Origin: Fagopyrum homotropicum
Lineage: Eukaryota > Streptophyta > Magnoliopsida > Caryophyllales > Polygonaceae
NCBI GenBank assembly: GCA_033239125.1
Contig: BSWB01000005.1
Coordinates: 18,591,447 to 18,655,446 of the forward strand
DNA length: 64,000 nt
Direction: 5' to 3'
Shown here: positions 30,774-40,939 of the stretch, one piece after another
How positions within the stretch are numbered: the stretch's first letter is position 1
Layout of the letters: every line of letters begins with the position of its first letter
The notes under the pieces: generated by a model
What the model saw: only the letters and a program-made list of their open reading frames with translations
Databases searched by the model: none
What the model was told of the DNA's origin: nothing
Made by a program: the position numbers and the translations under genes

Positions 30774-33232
30774 TGTAACACCCCGAATTCTCAGAACTCG
30801 GGACATTACTGGTTAGGACCTCACAATGGGTCCCGACCTCAGTTTGACAACAATATTACTAGGATCTTGCAACAAGACACAAATAAGGAAAAACCGAAAT
30901 TCATAAAGTAGTATTTTAAAGGTAATGAATGCAACATGGGCTAGCAGCCTAAAGTACTTAAACAAAGGAAAGACGAACAACTGCCTTAACGAAAGGAAGA
31001 AAGACAAACACAACCCCAACCCCCACTCTAAGGAGTACGGAGACCCGGCTGACCACTACTTTCGGATCACTCAGCTGCTGGTCTAACCTGCGGTAAATCT
31101 AAAAACACAACAAGAGGAACCATTAGCTAGTTATCTAAATATTAGAAGAATAATAGTAGCACACACACACACATAAAAATATAAACACCCATCATGCTTT
31201 CAAACAAGTCCATTTATTATCTTAAGTTAAGTTACTCGTTCACGCTAATGCTACTTAGTTTGTGACACGAGAGATTCTCAAACCTCGCCTCCGCCCCCGT
31301 GTAACCATCAGGAATGGATCCGATGCATCTCACCTTGTACCTGTCTGGTCTGGGTATAGAGAACCTCTCAGTCTCCTGTCAGAGCTGGGCAGTGATGTCA
31401 CGGCCCGTTATACATACACTTGGGCCTTAAACATAATAATAACAATCGTCCTAGCAAGTTATTATTATTAAAATACGCACATAGCACACACAACCACTAT
31501 CACTCAACTAATATCCAAAAACTGGCTAAGTAAGTCGCAAGGACTTACCTGAGTCAAAATACACTCTAACACGTCTCAAATAGTCCGTACTCGTGGTAAC
31601 TCAAACGCCTGTCAAATAAGGCATGTGTATCAAAATCACATCTAGATGTCCAACCTCATGCGAAGGAATTACGGAAATAGCTCTCTTACGGTAAAAGACC
31701 GTTTTACTCTTAGTGTCGAAATTTCTCAAATTTTATTCTTGAATTCTACTAATTTCTTTTATAACCTGTTTTCCAAAATAGTTTCTCTATGATAGTTCTT
31801 ATAAATTATACGTTCAAATCTCAATTTAATTTAAAAAAGGACAACACTCCCCTTCCCCGGTGACTATCTCGTCTTATACATGTGCATATATATCTACATA
31901 TATATATATATATATTTTGCCTTTCTCGTACGGATATAAGCACACTTCCGTATATGAATATATATATGTTCTTATATGTATCCTATATATATATATATTC
32001 AGTTTCAACCTATTTATATATAATTTCACATCTCCACATTAAAAGTATAACTTATCTCCCTTTATACTTATCAATCTATGTATATATATACATACTGCAA
32101 GGGTGAGGATCTCACATTTCGGCACTCAACTACCCACCCTTTACTCCGTAACAAACCTATTCCTTCTATATGTAAAGATACATTTATACGTTCAACACTC
32201 CCATACGTGTACACAATTACCTATTCAGTACATACACATACTTATAAAACTATCTCCACACACACTATTGTACATCAGAGGCTTACTAACCGCAGCTGCA
32301 GAAGGTCTTCCTCTCCGGAATGTGTGGCGCAGCAGGTGTAGCAAGGCGTCCTAACCGGTTCGAATCTGGGCTCGTAAGGGCTCCACACACCTTGGCCACT
32401 ACAGCGGCACTAGTCACACGGCTGGTTCGAACCCGCAGCCACGAATGGAGTATCGATTAGCACAGGAACTCGAATTGAAGGGGAGAGTAAAGAGGCGGAC
32501 GACTCACCACTACCGGAATCGACGGAGGCGACGGTTCGGCGGCGGTTAGCGAGGCCCTGGGTGGTCGACGGGAGGCAACGACCGAGGACGGCGGTGGTGT
32601 ACTGCTGTACGAATCCGGAGGCGGTTGGTGAGTTTCGGAAACAAAGAAGGAACGGAAGGAGGGCAGTGGAGAAGAAACAGGCGACTTACCGACGACAGAG
32701 GCGGCGCGGTGGTTCGGCGGTGAAGGCGCGGTGGTTCAGCGGTGAAGGCGCGGTCAGGCGTGCTGGGGCTGCTGTTCGTTCGTCCAGAAGAGAGAAGAAA
32801 CAGGAGCGGCAAACAGCGTGGTTAGAGGGGTAATTAGGTAGGATTAGGGTTAAGAGGGGATTAGGGTAAAATTAATGACATGGGCTGGCTGATAGGAGGT
32901 TTGGGCTTGATAGTGGGCCAACCGGCCTGCTCTCCCCTTAGAACGAGAATAGGAACTCGTTACTCGCCCGGGTTTCTGGTTAGGTACGGGAAGTTATATA
33001 ATACGGAATTAAATTCCGTATTATCTAAATTATTATTATTTTTATTTTAAGGTGCGTATTTTATTTCCGGTTACAAGGTTTCGTCATTTTATGTGAATTA
33101 ATGTCACATAAAATGATAGAAATAACACTCGTTTTATTTTATTTTAATTTATGTATTTATTTATTTAAGATTGACGTTTCGGAAATCGGTTAAATTCAGG
33201 TTTAACGGAGTTTCAAAATTCTGGTTATTACA
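30774..33232 (-). mobile_element. Gypsy chromovirus 3' LTR, - orientation
   Basis: The + strand runs TGTAACACCCCG to GGTTATTACA, 2459 bp. In element orientation it is the 3' LTR of the polyprotein at 33441-38398. It abuts the + strand partial LTR head-on, forming a large inverted repeat. ORFs inside its GC-rich part (32546-32833) are open on both strands and are not genes. B-box-like GGTTCGAACCC at 32424 lacks an A box. Confidence 0.85.
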
Positions 33233-33245
33233 TCAGTGCCCTCTT
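33233..33245 (-). other. Polypurine tract of the - strand gypsy
   Basis: Element-strand sequence AAGAGGGCACTGA sits immediately upstream of the 3' LTR, the expected primer site for plus-strand DNA synthesis. Confidence 0.6.
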
Positions 33246-33440
33246 AAAATAAGTTTCGTCCCGAAACTTAGAATAATTCTCTTAATCGCGCATTTCCTTT
33301 GGTATATTTTAATTTTCTCGACATTTCCATTTTCTACCATGCAACTACTCAACCATCACAAACAGACAAGTATCACATAAAACATAATCACTCAATCCCA
33401 TATAGAAACCTGAAAGGTCAAACAACACAACATCCGAGTA

Positions 33441-33956
33441 CTAACTCGTCGGTACAGGAGTAACCTCTAACCCCGCAAAGAACTCGGGATAGTTACGTCT
33501 AATACTCTCCTCGGTCTCCCAAGTGGCCTCATCAGCTCCTCTCCTAGACCACTGGATCCGCAGCATAGGTATCTCCTTGGACCGCAGACGTCTAGTAATG
33601 CGCTCCAAGACAGCTACTGGGTACTCTAAAAATGTATGGTCAGGCTCAACTGTCAGATCCTCATGGCTGATGACGTGTCTCGGATCCGGGATGTACTCTC
33701 TCAACTGAGATACATGAAAGACCGGATGAACACCCTCTAATCTCGGCGGTAGTGCTAATCTGTAGGCCACCTCTCCAACTCTCTCCAAGATCTCAAAAGG
33801 TCCGACATCTCGGGGGCTCAGCTTCCCCTTAATGCCGAAACGCCTGACTCCTCTCGTAGGTGACACTCTCAGCCACACCTGAGCACCCACTCTAAACTCC
33901 AAAGGTCGATGCCTTTTGTCGGCGTAGGACTTCTGACGACTCCGAGCTGTTAACAT
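33441..33956 (-). pseudogene. Gypsy integrase C-terminus and chromodomain
   Basis: 171 codons. The integrase C-terminal part has DKRHRPLEF, VSPTRGVRRFGIKGKLSPR, GPFEILERVGEVAYRLALPP and VFHVSQLREYIPDP. A chromodomain-like tail follows (VLERITRRLRSKEIPMLRIQ, ATWETEESIRRNYPEFF), which targets insertion to heterochromatin in Tekay/Del-type chromoviruses. The domain itself is well preserved, but it is frame-shifted relative to the upstream integrase near 33960-34105. Confidence 0.8.
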
Positions 33957-34105
33957 CCGCTCTCGGACTAGGAAATCCGAGCGATGTCATCCTGTACCTG
34001 ATCTGGAGCTACTCCATCAACTCTGCTGGGCTCATCCCAACATAATGGTGTACGACATCTCCGCCCGTACAAAACCTCATAGGGAGCCATCCCAATAGAC
34101 GCGTG

Positions 34106-35647
34106 TCAACTGTTATTATATGAAAACTCTACTAATGGGAGATGATCTGGCCATACCTGTCCCCAATCTAGTACACACGCCCGAAGCATGTCCTCTAAGG
34201 TCTGAATGGTCCTCTCAGACTGTCCGTCTGTTTGTGGGTGGTAGGCGGTAGTAAAGTGGAGACTCGTCCCTAAAGCAGTATGTACCTGCTGCCAAAATCT
34301 CGAGGTAAAACGTCCATCTCTGTGAGAGACGATAGTCTTCGGTACTCCATGGAGTCTCACAATGTGTCTGGTGAACTCCTCAGCCAGACGACTCACCGGC
34401 CACGTTTCCTTGATCGGAATGAAACGTGCGGTCTTCGTCAGGCGGTCTACCACTATCCAAATAGCATCAAATCCTCTGCTGAGTCTCAAACCTGTGACAA
34501 AATCCATAGATATATCCTCCCACTTCCACTGTGGTACAGGAAGTGGGTGGAGCTCTCCTCCAGACCTACGATGCTCAATCTTGACCTGCTCGCAAGTCGC
34601 ACACTGAGCTACATACCAAGTCACCTCGGGCTTCAAACCACCCCACCAGAAGGACCGTCTCACATCCTTGTACATCTTACTCGCTCCAGGATGTACTGAG
34701 TATGGGGTAGCATGCGCCTCACCTAGTATCCTCTGTCTCAACTCACTGTCTGACGGCACACAAACGCGGTCCTGACGTCTCATCACTCCATATGCACCAA
34801 TAGTAAACTGTGGGGCCTCATCTCGAGACATCCTGTCTCGGATCCTGATCAAAGTCCGGCAAGTCTCCTGCTTCTGTCGGATCTCATCCAACAGATCAGG
34901 AAGTAACTCCATGGTAGCCAACTGACAATCAATATCGGGAAACTGAATCTCTATCTCCAACCAAGCCAAGTCCCTCTGCAACTGTGGCTGTACTGTCAAC
35001 CGGGCTATCGCCCTCTCCCTAGGCGTCTTCCGGCTCAAAGCATCAACTACCACATTCGCCTTCCCGGGGTGGTAAAGAATCTCAAGGTCGAAGTCCTTGA
35101 TCAACTCTAACCACCGCCTCTGGCGGTTATTCAACTCTCTCTGAGTGAATATATACTTCAGACTCTTATGGTCTGTGAAGATCTGACATGTCGCCCCATA
35201 GAGATAGTGACGCCAGATCTTAAGAGCATGGACTACTGCAGGCAACTTTAGATCATGTGTGGGGTAGTTCTCCTCATGCGTCTTCAACTGTCGAGACGCA
35301 TAGGCTATGACCTTACCCCTCTGCATCAAAACACACCCCAAGCCCAGCTTGGATGCGTCACTGTATACCACAAAGTCATCAGTACCCTCAGGCTGTGCCA
35401 AAATCGGAGCGGACGTCAATCTCCTCTTCAACTCCTCAAAACTCTGCTGACACGGCTCAGACCAGACAAACCGAGTAGTCTTCCTTAGAAGACAAGTAAG
35501 TGGTCGGGCAATCAAGGAAAACCCTTCCACAAACCGACGGTTGTATCCTGCTAAACCTAGAAAGCTGCAAAACCTCCTTGACATTCTTAGGAGGTTGCCA
35601 AGAAGATACTGACTCGATCTTCTCCGGATTGACTTTAATACCCTCAA
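34106..35647 (-). pseudogene. Gypsy RT end, RNase H, integrase core
   Basis: In order: SFLGLAGYNRRFVEGFS (RT thumb), RNase H with VVYSDASKLGLGCVL, HDLKLPAVVHALKIWRHYLYG, FTDHKSLKYIF and VVDALSRK, then integrase with CATCEQVK, SMDFVTGL, VSHRDGRFTSRFW and HPQTDGQSERTIQTLEDML. The usual HDLELAAV glutamate is K here and ADALSR is VDALSR, so RNase H is probably inactive. The integrase zinc-finger and DDE landmarks remain. Stop near 34106, with frameshifts at both ends. The first ~25 codons are out of the ancestral frame. Confidence 0.85.
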
Positions 35648-35675
35648 CAGTCACCACGTGACCTAAGAAAGCCAC

Positions 35676-36959
35676 CTATGACATCCAAAACTCACACTTG
35701 GATAGCTTAGCATACAGCTGGCTATCTTGTAGAATCTGCAATACTGTCCTCAAGTGTCCGGCATGCTCCTCTCGACTCCTAGAGTAAACTAGGATATCGT
35801 CAATGAAGACCACTACAAATTGGTCTAAGAAGTCAATGAAGATCCCATTCATCAACTCCATGAACACCGCTGATGCATTATTGAGCCCGAAAGGCATCAC
35901 TACGAACTCATAATGACCATACCTAGTCCGGAATGCCGTATTAGGTATGTCCTGATCTCTCACCCGCAGCTGGTGATAACCAAACCTCAAGTCTATTCTC
36001 GAAAACACCGACGCCCCATGCAACTGGTCCAACATGTCGTCTATACGCGGCAGTGGATACTTGTTCTTGATGGTTACTTTGTTCAGCTCTCTGTAGTCTA
36101 TGCACAACCTCATCGATCCGTCCTTCTTCTTCACAAATAACACTGGCCTGCCCCAAGGAGACACACTAGGGCGTATGAAGCCCTTCTCTGCTAGCTCCTC
36201 TAACTGCTTCTTCAGCTCAAGCAGCTCTATCGGTGCCATACGGTACGGAGCCTTCGAGATCGGTCTCGTGCCCGGCTCTAAGTCAATGCTGAAGTCAATG
36301 CCCCTCTGTGGGGGTAGTCCTGGCAGGTCGTCATTGAATACCTCTGCAAACTCGCATGCAACCGGTATCTCCTCTATGGTCAGGCTCTTGCTTTCCTTCA
36401 TGGCATAACACCAGAAGGCCTCGCAACCCTGTGCTATCAGTCTCGCTGCTCTCACTGCAGTGATAACTGTGCCGGACTTTCCGAGGTCCCAACCTCGGAA
36501 TATCACCCTATGACCCTCCTCAGTGGCAACGGTCACTGTCCTCCTACCAATGTCTAAGATTGCTCCGTGTCTCCTCATCCAATCTATCCCTAAAATCACA
36601 TCCTCATGAGCTAAGGGCATGACTAGAAAATCTACTAGCCAGTCTCTACCTCCCATGCGAACAGGATATCCATAAATCTCTCTAGTCCCTCTTACCTTAC
36701 TCCCATCAGGTAAGCCTATCATAAAAGGTATCCCCTGTACAGTAGCTAAGGACAACCTATCTACGCATGCATCAGATATGAAGGAGTGTGTAGCACCCGT
36801 ATCAAATAAAACTCGTACGGGTAAGTCATGGATCTGGATCGTACCTGTGGCAGTCGGTGCATCTGGCTTATCAGCATCTCTCAACTCAAACACTCGTGTC
36901 TGAGCTCCTCTAGTATCAGCTACACTGCCACGTCCTCTGCCCCGACCTGATCCCTGCAT
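35676..36959 (-). pseudogene. Gypsy protease and reverse transcriptase
   Basis: 427 codons beginning MQGSGRGRGRG. Aspartic protease motif VLFDTGATHSFIS (about 50-62) and ILGIDWM. The RT palm has APYRMAPIELLELKKQLEEL, FVKKKDGSMRLCIDYRELN, KYPLPRIDDMLDQL, FSRIDLRFGYHQLRV, TAFRTRYGHYEF and the catalytic FIDDILVYSRS. It ends at a TAG where VAFLGHV follows in the same frame, a simple nonsense mutation. It reads in the same frame as the gag pieces at 37098-37877, so gag and pol were one ORF. Confidence 0.9.
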
Positions 36960-37097
36960 AGAGCTCTGTGATGATGTGTGTCCTGGAGCCTTGTAAGACT
37001 GCTGCTGACCAGGAGCTCGGTACTGCTGCTGCTGACTCGGAGCTCGATACTGTGGCGGTCTTTGTACACTCCCGGATAGACCTGCAGGAGAGGAACC

Positions 37098-38398
37098 CTA
37101 TTGAGATGGAGCCTTGCCCTGGCGGTAGAATGCAGCTCTATGTCCAACCTTGCCGCACTGGAAGCAGGTCACTGCCGGCTTCGTGCAGTTCGATCGGATG
37201 TGACCATAGCCACTACAATTGTGGCACTGTAAGCCACCAGCCGAAGTCTGACCAGTAGCAGTATGGCTATGTCGCCCCTGAGTCTGTCCCCGTCCAAAAA
37301 CAACTACTCCTGAACTACCACTAGCATAACCTGTCCTCTGCCGCTTATCCGGCCTGTCTAACTGAGCAACTCTCCTCGACACTGGTCTGTCTCTCTCATA
37401 TGCAGACGCTCTATCCTGATAGTCTGACAGAGTCTCACAGCGAAATCCTGCCAGGTAGGAACGGGTGCTCTCTCTCAATGTCCGTGAAAAGAGATATACA
37501 TGCTGCTCCTCAGAAGGTGCAGCTGGTCCAAGCAGTGTCAATTCCTTCTAGAACTTCTTGATGGCAACAGCAATAGGAATGTCCTCAAATCCTGCCTCAA
37601 TGAAGTCCTGAAACCTCTATCTCCTCAACGAGACAGGGCAGTATCTGTCTCTAACAATGCCCCTCATCTGCTCCCAACTGGTGACTCGACTACGTATGGT
37701 CCGCCACCAGGAATGAGCATCCCCAGTGAAGCATGTCTGCACCAAATCCACCTGCCGATCATCTGGGCAACGTATTGCCTCTAACGCAGTCTCTACCTGT
37801 CCAATCCAGTACTCCACCTCCAGTCCTATCTCTCCACTAAATGAGGGACCTTCTGAGAGTTGAAAGCCTTCAACCACTCATCCGGCCTCGGTGCTCTAGA
37901 CCCAGTAGGAGCTCTATCAGCCACAACTCTCCTCTCAGGTACAGCTGGCACCGGAGGCACTCCCTATATCACCTGGACAGATCTAGCCGGTACTGGTGGT
38001 ACCTGGGTAAGTCTCTCTGTCCTAGCAGCCTCCTCCATACTTTCAACGTATGCTCAGTACTCTCTGTACTCAGTTGCTCCAATGGAAACACGTCCTGACT
38101 CCGTAGAACGTGCTCTTTGTGCTCCAAACCTAGCAACAGTCTCATTCCTGACCTCAGGACCTACACTCTCAGCCACTTCCTCCACTCCAGCCTCTGGCAT
38201 GATCACTGCTGGTGGATCCTCTCGAGGAGCTCGACCTCGGCCTCGGGCTAGTAGAGGTCTACCTCCACGGCCGCGTCCTCTAACTATAGGGGTCCCATCT
38301 CCCCTACCTGGTCCAGCTGGAGGGAGAGGTGGACGATCTCTACCTCGACCAGTAGCTAGCGTAGCTCTAGTACGTGCCATCTGCGCGAGGAATAACAA
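37098..38398 (-). pseudogene. Gypsy gag with zinc knuckles
   Basis: N-terminal Arg/Gly-rich segment (MARTRATLATGRGRDRPP, 38377 downward). A capsid-like part at 37617-37877 has GPSFSGEIGLEVEYWIGQVE and DRQVDLVQTCFTGDAHSWW. The remainder at 37098-37541 has two knuckles: CHNCSGYGHIRSNC is intact, while CFQCGKVGHRAAFY has lost its last cysteine. Stops near 38054, 37617, 37555 and 37098 and at least one frameshift make it non-functional. Confidence 0.85.
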
Positions 38399-38640
38399 CT
38401 ATAAATATACTAGCTAATAAGTCCAATAAGTCCATCTATAGTAAAACCTAAAGTCCATACTAAGCATACTGAGATCCGCGATAGTAGTGGTGGTCAGCCG
38501 TACTTTTCTATTCCCAACCAGACTATGCATGCATTTGAAAACCAAAAATTCTCTTTTTAAAACTCAGACCCCTTTCGGGTTCTACTTAAAACTTATTCGG
38601 TATTTCAGAAGATTTCGAGTGCCATTGTTGCCAACCTAGA

Positions 38641-38652
38641 GCTCTGATACCA
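38641..38652 (-). other. Primer binding site, initiator tRNA-Met
   Basis: Element-strand TGGTATCAGAGC, the standard plant PBS complementary to the 3' end of initiator tRNA-Met. It is three bases inside the 5' LTR end at 38656. Confidence 0.9.
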
Positions 38653-38655
38653 TGT

Positions 38656-38865
38656 TGTAACACCCCGAATTCTCAAAACTCGGGACATTACTGGTTAGGA
38701 CCTCACAATGGGTCCCGACCTCAGTTTGACAACAATATTACTAGGATCTTGCAACAAGACACAAATAAGGAAAAACCGAAATTCATAAAGTAGTATTTTA
38801 ATGGTAATGAATGCAACACGGGCTAGCAGCCTAAAGTATTTAAACAAAGGAAAGACGAACAACTG
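38656..38865 (-). mobile_element. Truncated 5' LTR of the - strand gypsy
   Basis: 210 bp matching the first 210 bp of 30774-33232 with only four differences seen by eye (about 98%), so insertion was fairly recent. It ends abruptly at GAACAACTG. Confidence 0.85.
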
Positions 38866-38930
38866 ATCTGGAGCTAAGGCAATCCGAGCGATGTCATCCT
38901 GTACCTGATCTGGAGCTACTCCATCAACTC
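38866..38930. mobile_element. Chimeric scrap of gypsy pol
   Basis: 38881-38930 is an exact 50-bp duplicate of 33974-34023 (integrase region), preceded by a second GATCTGGAGCT. It is sandwiched between the broken LTR and a copia element, a sign of template-switching or recombination repair. Confidence 0.8.
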
Positions 38931-39421
38931 ATACAAAAGGATCAACCATCACTAAAGAATGTGTGGGATAAACCTATCATTAAAGAATCAACCATCTTGT
39001 ATGAAGATAATTCAACATGCATTGCTCAGATGAAGAAAGGACATATCAAGGGAGATCGTACAAAGCACATATTCCCAAAGTTCTTCTCCACTCGTGAGTT
39101 GGAGGAAACCGGGGAAGCTGATATTTAACAAATCCGCTCTAGTGACAATCTTGCTGACTTATTCACAAAATCTTTGTACCCGAAGAAATTTGAAGAGCTT
39201 GTGCGCAAGATTGGAATGTGTAGACTCTGAGACATATGTTGAAATCAAGGGGAGCATTATACGCGCTGCACTCTTTTTCCCTTAGATCAGGTTTTTATCC
39301 CATTGGGTTTTTCCTGACAAGGTTTTTAATGAGGCAACTTCACCCAAGCGTATAATGAGTATGGAGTCAACAACAGACGCTCAAGTTTGATAATGGAAGA
39401 AGGTGAATATTCATGGGGGAG
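38931..39421 (+). pseudogene. Ty1/copia RNase H C-terminus and 3' UTR
   Basis: ILYEDNSTCIAQMKKGHIKG, DRTKHIFPKFFSTRELEE, a stop after GEADI, then IRSSDNLADLFTKSL and FEELVRKIGMCRL. This is the standard C-terminus of a copia Pol. A 3' UTR and the PPT-like ATGGGGGAG lead into the LTR at 39422. Confidence 0.8.
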
Positions 39422-39765
39422 TGTTATGGATAAACATGTACAAGTTATCACATGCATGTAAGTGTGTACATGATGTTTTGTAAACATATATCACATGCAT
39501 GTCTTCTAGTATAACTTGGTCAAAATATGAAATAATTTGTACAAGGTGAATTATTCACATTCTTACATCCTAATATATTTTATTAGGAAATCCTCCATGA
39601 TCTTGACCTATAAATAGAGGTCATTCTCATTGTAAGAAGATGCACCAAGAGCAAGCAAGAAATCTACTCTTTTTGTTCATTCCTCTCTTCTAGCTCTAAG
39701 TGTTCTTGAACACAACCCACAAAATTCTAAGTAAATAAGAGCTCGAAAGCAATCAAATTATAACA
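39422..39765 (+). mobile_element. Ty1/copia 3' LTR
   Basis: TGTTATGGATAAAC to AATTATAACA, 344 bp, TG...CA. A TATAAATAG TATA box lies near 39610. GTAAC at 39766-39770 is the right target duplication, pairing with GTGAC at 23907. Confidence 0.85.
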
Positions 39766-40567
39766 GTAACTTTTTTTTTCCCCAACCAACCTAGTTTTTG
39801 GGACAAAAAAATCTTTAATTTTAAACTTTTTTTAAGCAAAGGAATCTTTTTTTTATCAGCATCATCCATTTTATTTAAGTTTTTAGAAGGATTTTGTTAG
39901 CCACATCGATTAGCTACTAACATTGATGGTTTTAGAACTTGTATAAATAGGGAGTCTAAATAGTATACAAATAATACATTTTTTTTGCCTTTTGGTTAAG
40001 TTCAACTATAATTATTATTCATATCGGAATAATAATATTTTATTTTTGGGATCGTTAACCTATAATTATGTGGGTCATAGTGTTCTTTCCTAAAGTAATC
40101 GTATCCCTGAAGTTTTATTTTTAGGGAAGAGTAATCGTACTCCTAAAGTTTTATTTTTAGGGAAGATTTTATTTTTGGGACTTTAATCTACAATTATGTA
40201 GGTCATAATGTTCTTTCCTAAAGTAATCTTGACATTTGGTTATTACGTTAAATGTTTTCACATTACTTTTATAAAAGTAACCGTGCCCCTAAAGTTTTAT
40301 TTTTAGAAATTTTTTTTTTTTTTCAAAAATGAATATCAAAATGATCTATTTAGTTAAAACTTTTGAGGGTTTTTGTTGTGTCACATCGATTAATTACTAA
40401 GCTTGATGGTTTTAGAACTTGTATAAATAGGGAGTCAATATACTCACTGACGCGGCGCGCTGTGGAGACATTATTTTTAATATAGAGCTCCCACAATTAA
40501 CGCCATTAAATATTTTCTTTTTAAGTCCAAAATCTTTTTTTTGTAACCGATTTGTTTCGAAAATATC
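39766..40567 (+). repeat. snRNA-promoter array, unit 3, right part
   Basis: Resumes the unit exactly where 23911 stopped (GTAAC, T-run, CCAACCAACCTAG). P1 has GCCACATCG at 39900-39908 (two mismatches to the full USE) and TATAAATAG at 39942. P2 has GTGTCACATCG at 40378-40388 (one to two mismatches) and TATAAATAG at 40422, then ATACTCACTGACGCGGCGCG. Confidence 0.8.
39974..40100 (+). pseudogene. U2 snRNA-like sequence, copy 3
   Basis: ATACATTTTTTTTGCC TTTTGGTTAAG begins 32 bp from the TATA box, with a T-run replacing CTTA of the other copies. It continues ATTCATATCGG. More decayed than copies 1 and 4. Confidence 0.55.
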
Positions 40568-40939
40568 ATTACTCCTAAAAAAAACTTTTAAGTTAAAGAA
40601 TATTTATTTTGTAAACTATTTTTTTAAGCCAGATAATCATGATTTATTAAACTAACAATTTGTTAATAGAAAATTTCACGTAAATTTTTTTTTTGTTCCA
40701 ACCAACCTATTTTTTGGGAAAAAAAATATTTAATTTTAAACTATTTTTTTAAGCTAAGAAATCTTTTTTTTATCAACATTATCCATTTTACGTTAAATTT
40801 TTTGAAGGATTTTGTTATCCCACATCTATTAGTTACTAAAGTTGATGGTTTTAGAACTTGTATAAATAGGGAGTTTAAAGAGTATACAAATAATACATTT
40901 CTTAGCCTTTTGGTTAAGTTCAACTATAATTATTATTCA
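40568..40939 (+). repeat. snRNA-promoter array, unit 4, truncated
   Basis: Same start (AACTTTTAAGTTAAAGAATA). P1 has ATCCCACATCT at 40817-40827, one mismatch to the USE, and TATAAATAG at 40861 with the same 33-bp spacing. It ends 47 bases into the U2-like sequence, where copia sequence begins. Confidence 0.8.
40893..40939 (+). pseudogene. U2 snRNA-like 5' end fused to copia
   Basis: ATACATTTCTTAGCC TTTTGGTTAAG is identical to copy 1, up to TTATTATTCAG. It then switches with no gap to copia RT coding DNA at about 40940. Confidence 0.65.

Noticed and set aside
32400..32450. tRNA-like B box GGTTCGAACCC
   Set aside because: No A box or cloverleaf. It is inside an LTR and not conserved as a tRNA.
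32546..32833. Overlapping ORFs of 88 and 90 codons on both strands
   Set aside because: They lie in a GC-rich part of a gypsy LTR, open on both strands, with low-complexity Arg/Pro products.
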